Source: a bacterium (GTDB lineage: Bacteria > Desulfobacterota > Desulfocorpusculales > Desulfocorpusculum). Taken from it: DNA of 64,000 nt. Positions 63,257-64,000 of the stretch are shown here, piece after piece. The notes under the pieces were generated by a model, which had not been told where the DNA came from, ran no database searches, and saw nothing but the letters and a program-made list of their open reading frames with translations. The stretch covers positions 316,989 to 380,988 of the forward strand of contig JBBFLE010000001.1 of NCBI GenBank assembly GCA_037481695.1, in the 5' to 3' direction. Within the stretch, counting starts at the first letter, position 1. Every line of letters begins with the position of its first letter. The position numbers were made by a program, and so were the translations under genes.

Positions 63257-63315
63257 GGTGTGGGGATGAAAATGGATAATTGTTGAGGAATGATTCAGGC
63301 TTGGGAGGAGCCCTC

Positions 63316-63681
63316 ATGAGCAAGAAAATACTCATTGTGGATGACGACGAGCTGATCTTGATAGCCTTAAGTGAGCTCCTTCGTCCCCAAGGCTATGAGG
63401 TCCATACCATTGGAAAACCCCTGGAGGCCTTGGAAAGGCTTGAGAAGGAAAGTTTCGACCTGTTGTTGCTGGATGTTATCATGCCTGAGATGGATGGGTT
63501 CGAGCTTTGCCGCAGGATAAGGGAAAAAGAGATTCAGAAAGACACACCCATAATTTTCCTGACAGCCAAAAGCAAAGATGAAGACAGGGAAAAGGCTCTG
63601 GAGGTAGGAGCCAATCTTTTCTTGTCCAAGCCCATATCCCCGGACCGGCTTCTGGCCCTCATATCCCAGGCTTTGGGCTGA
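63316..63681 (+). CDS. single-domain response regulator
   Basis: 121 aa receiver (CheY-like). KKILIVDDDELILIALSEL has the acidic pair, LLLLDVIMPEMDGFEL the phospho-acceptor Asp, IIFLTAKSKDED the switch Thr and LFLSKPISPDRLL the conserved Lys-Pro. No output domain. ATG 63316 has GGAGGAG upstream. It most likely takes phosphate from the preceding kinase and passes it to a partner outside the window. The 3' end overlaps the convergent next gene by 23 bases. Confidence 0.93.
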   Translation: MSKKILIVDDDELILIALSELLRPQGYEVHTIGKPLEALERLEKESFDLLLLDVIMPEMDGFELCRRIREKEIQKDTPIIFLTAKSKDEDREKALEVGANLFLSKPISPDRLLALISQALG

Positions 63682-64000
63682 GTTGTCCTGCCTGGCTGCC
63701 AGCCAGCCCCAAGGAGCTCCAGAGCTCCTCCAGCCGCCCACCTGCAGCAAGCCACCTGCCCATTCTTTCTGCCCTGGTTTCACTTTGAGCAGAGAGCCTG
63801 GGCGCGGCCCCCTCCAGCTTCTCCAGTGTGGCAAAGGTGTCCTGGAAGGAAAGAACCAGGGGAATATCCATCCTCTTTGCTGCCTCAAGCACAACAGAGG
63901 GAGGCCTTCGGCCAGAAGTAAGAATTATTCCCACAGGCCGGGCAGTCCCTTCTATGTCGGGATCCTGTGGCCCCAGGAGCAGGATTCGATTGTAAAACCG
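63659..64000 (-). CDS. C-terminal part of a probable DRTGG-domain protein, cut by the window edge
   Basis: The last 113 codons of a gene that enters from the right edge. Visible sequence: RFYNRILLLGPQDPDIEGTA, then VGIILTSGRRPPSVVLEAAK, DIPLVLSFQDTFATLEKLEG and a charged tail. The pattern (a buried strand, GIILTSGRxPP, then IPLVLS-DTFATLEKLE) resembles DRTGG domains found with phosphotransacetylase and CBS proteins, but this is from memory of the fold, not a firm motif. The true start lies outside. Confidence 0.5.
   Translation of the reverse strand, partial: RFYNRILLLGPQDPDIEGTARPVGIILTSGRRPPSVVLEAAKRMDIPLVLSFQDTFATLEKLEGAAPRLSAQSETRAERMGRWLAAGGRLEELWSSLGLAGSQAGQLSPKPGI

Noticed and set aside
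1-64000. tRNA, rRNA, CRISPR, insertion sequences, prophage, integrase
   Set aside because: No cloverleaf with a GTTCRA arm, no repeat-spacer pattern, no transposase or phage gene was seen on reading both strands; a tRNA or covariance-model scan would be decisive.

Overview
The window reads as chromosomal DNA of a Gram-negative anaerobe, most likely Desulfobacterota (former Deltaproteobacteria, in the range of the sulfate-reducing or syntrophic propionate oxidisers). The case rests on a complete methylmalonyl-CoA operon, an aldehyde:ferredoxin oxidoreductase with a MoaD-like partner, TRAP transport, the RdgC variant with a FLTWLW C-terminal half, and an EptA-type phosphoethanolamine transferase that implies lipopolysaccharide. 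Placement is inference; no rRNA or other marker is present. Genes are dense and often overlap by 1-4 bases. I saw no tRNA, rRNA, CRISPR array, insertion sequence or prophage.

Layout. 1-7.6 kb: the N-terminal part of an HtrA protease runs off the left edge (minus). Divergent from it is a peptidoglycan-recycling operon: ampD, nagZ, namZ, mpl, then a two-domain M16 peptidase. 7.7-15.3 kb (plus): archaeal-type inositol phosphate synthase; an orphan fumarate-reductase-like flavoprotein with a zinc-ribbon protein and a small membrane protein; a Nudix hydrolase; and an ABC-class ATPase overlapping a sigma-54 activator with a cyclic-nucleotide-binding sensor domain. 15.2-22 kb: an rdgC-like gene split by a frameshift, a Tim44-domain protein, a D-aminoacylase-like amidohydrolase lacking the HxH metal motif, a B3/B4-domain protein, a Cys-rich mini-protein and a carbamoylase/allantoate-amidohydrolase-type M20 enzyme.

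22.3-37.8 kb (minus): tetR-fumA-fumB-sdhC-sdhD-sdhA-sdhB-sucC-sucD-pccB-mcmA1-mcmA2-mce-CoA transferase, followed by AOR-moaD. The set carries propionyl-CoA to malate through methylmalonyl-CoA, succinyl-CoA, succinate and fumarate, and the gene order is nearly the reverse of the reaction order. A near-consensus promoter lies ahead of tetR. 38-51 kb: radC, a small zinc protein, a membrane protein, a DUF1848 protein, M20, GNAT, Zn-alcohol dehydrogenase, a five-gene run (NhaD/ArsB-type transporter, UspA, HIT, EptA-like, transglutaminase-like), a small unknown, moaC and tatD.

51-59 kb (minus): dctP-dctQ-dctM-BKACE-hydroxyacyl dehydrogenase-SDR-acetoacetyl-CoA synthetase. This looks like uptake and beta-keto-acid cleavage of an unidentified hydroxy acid (carnitine-like chemistry is one option). 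A consensus-like promoter and a perfect 9-bp inverted repeat placed like an operator lie upstream; a terminator hairpin lies at the end. 59.4-64 kb: a hypothetical protein, a Cache-HAMP-PAS-PAS histidine kinase with its receiver protein, and the C-terminal part of a probable DRTGG-domain protein cut by the right edge.
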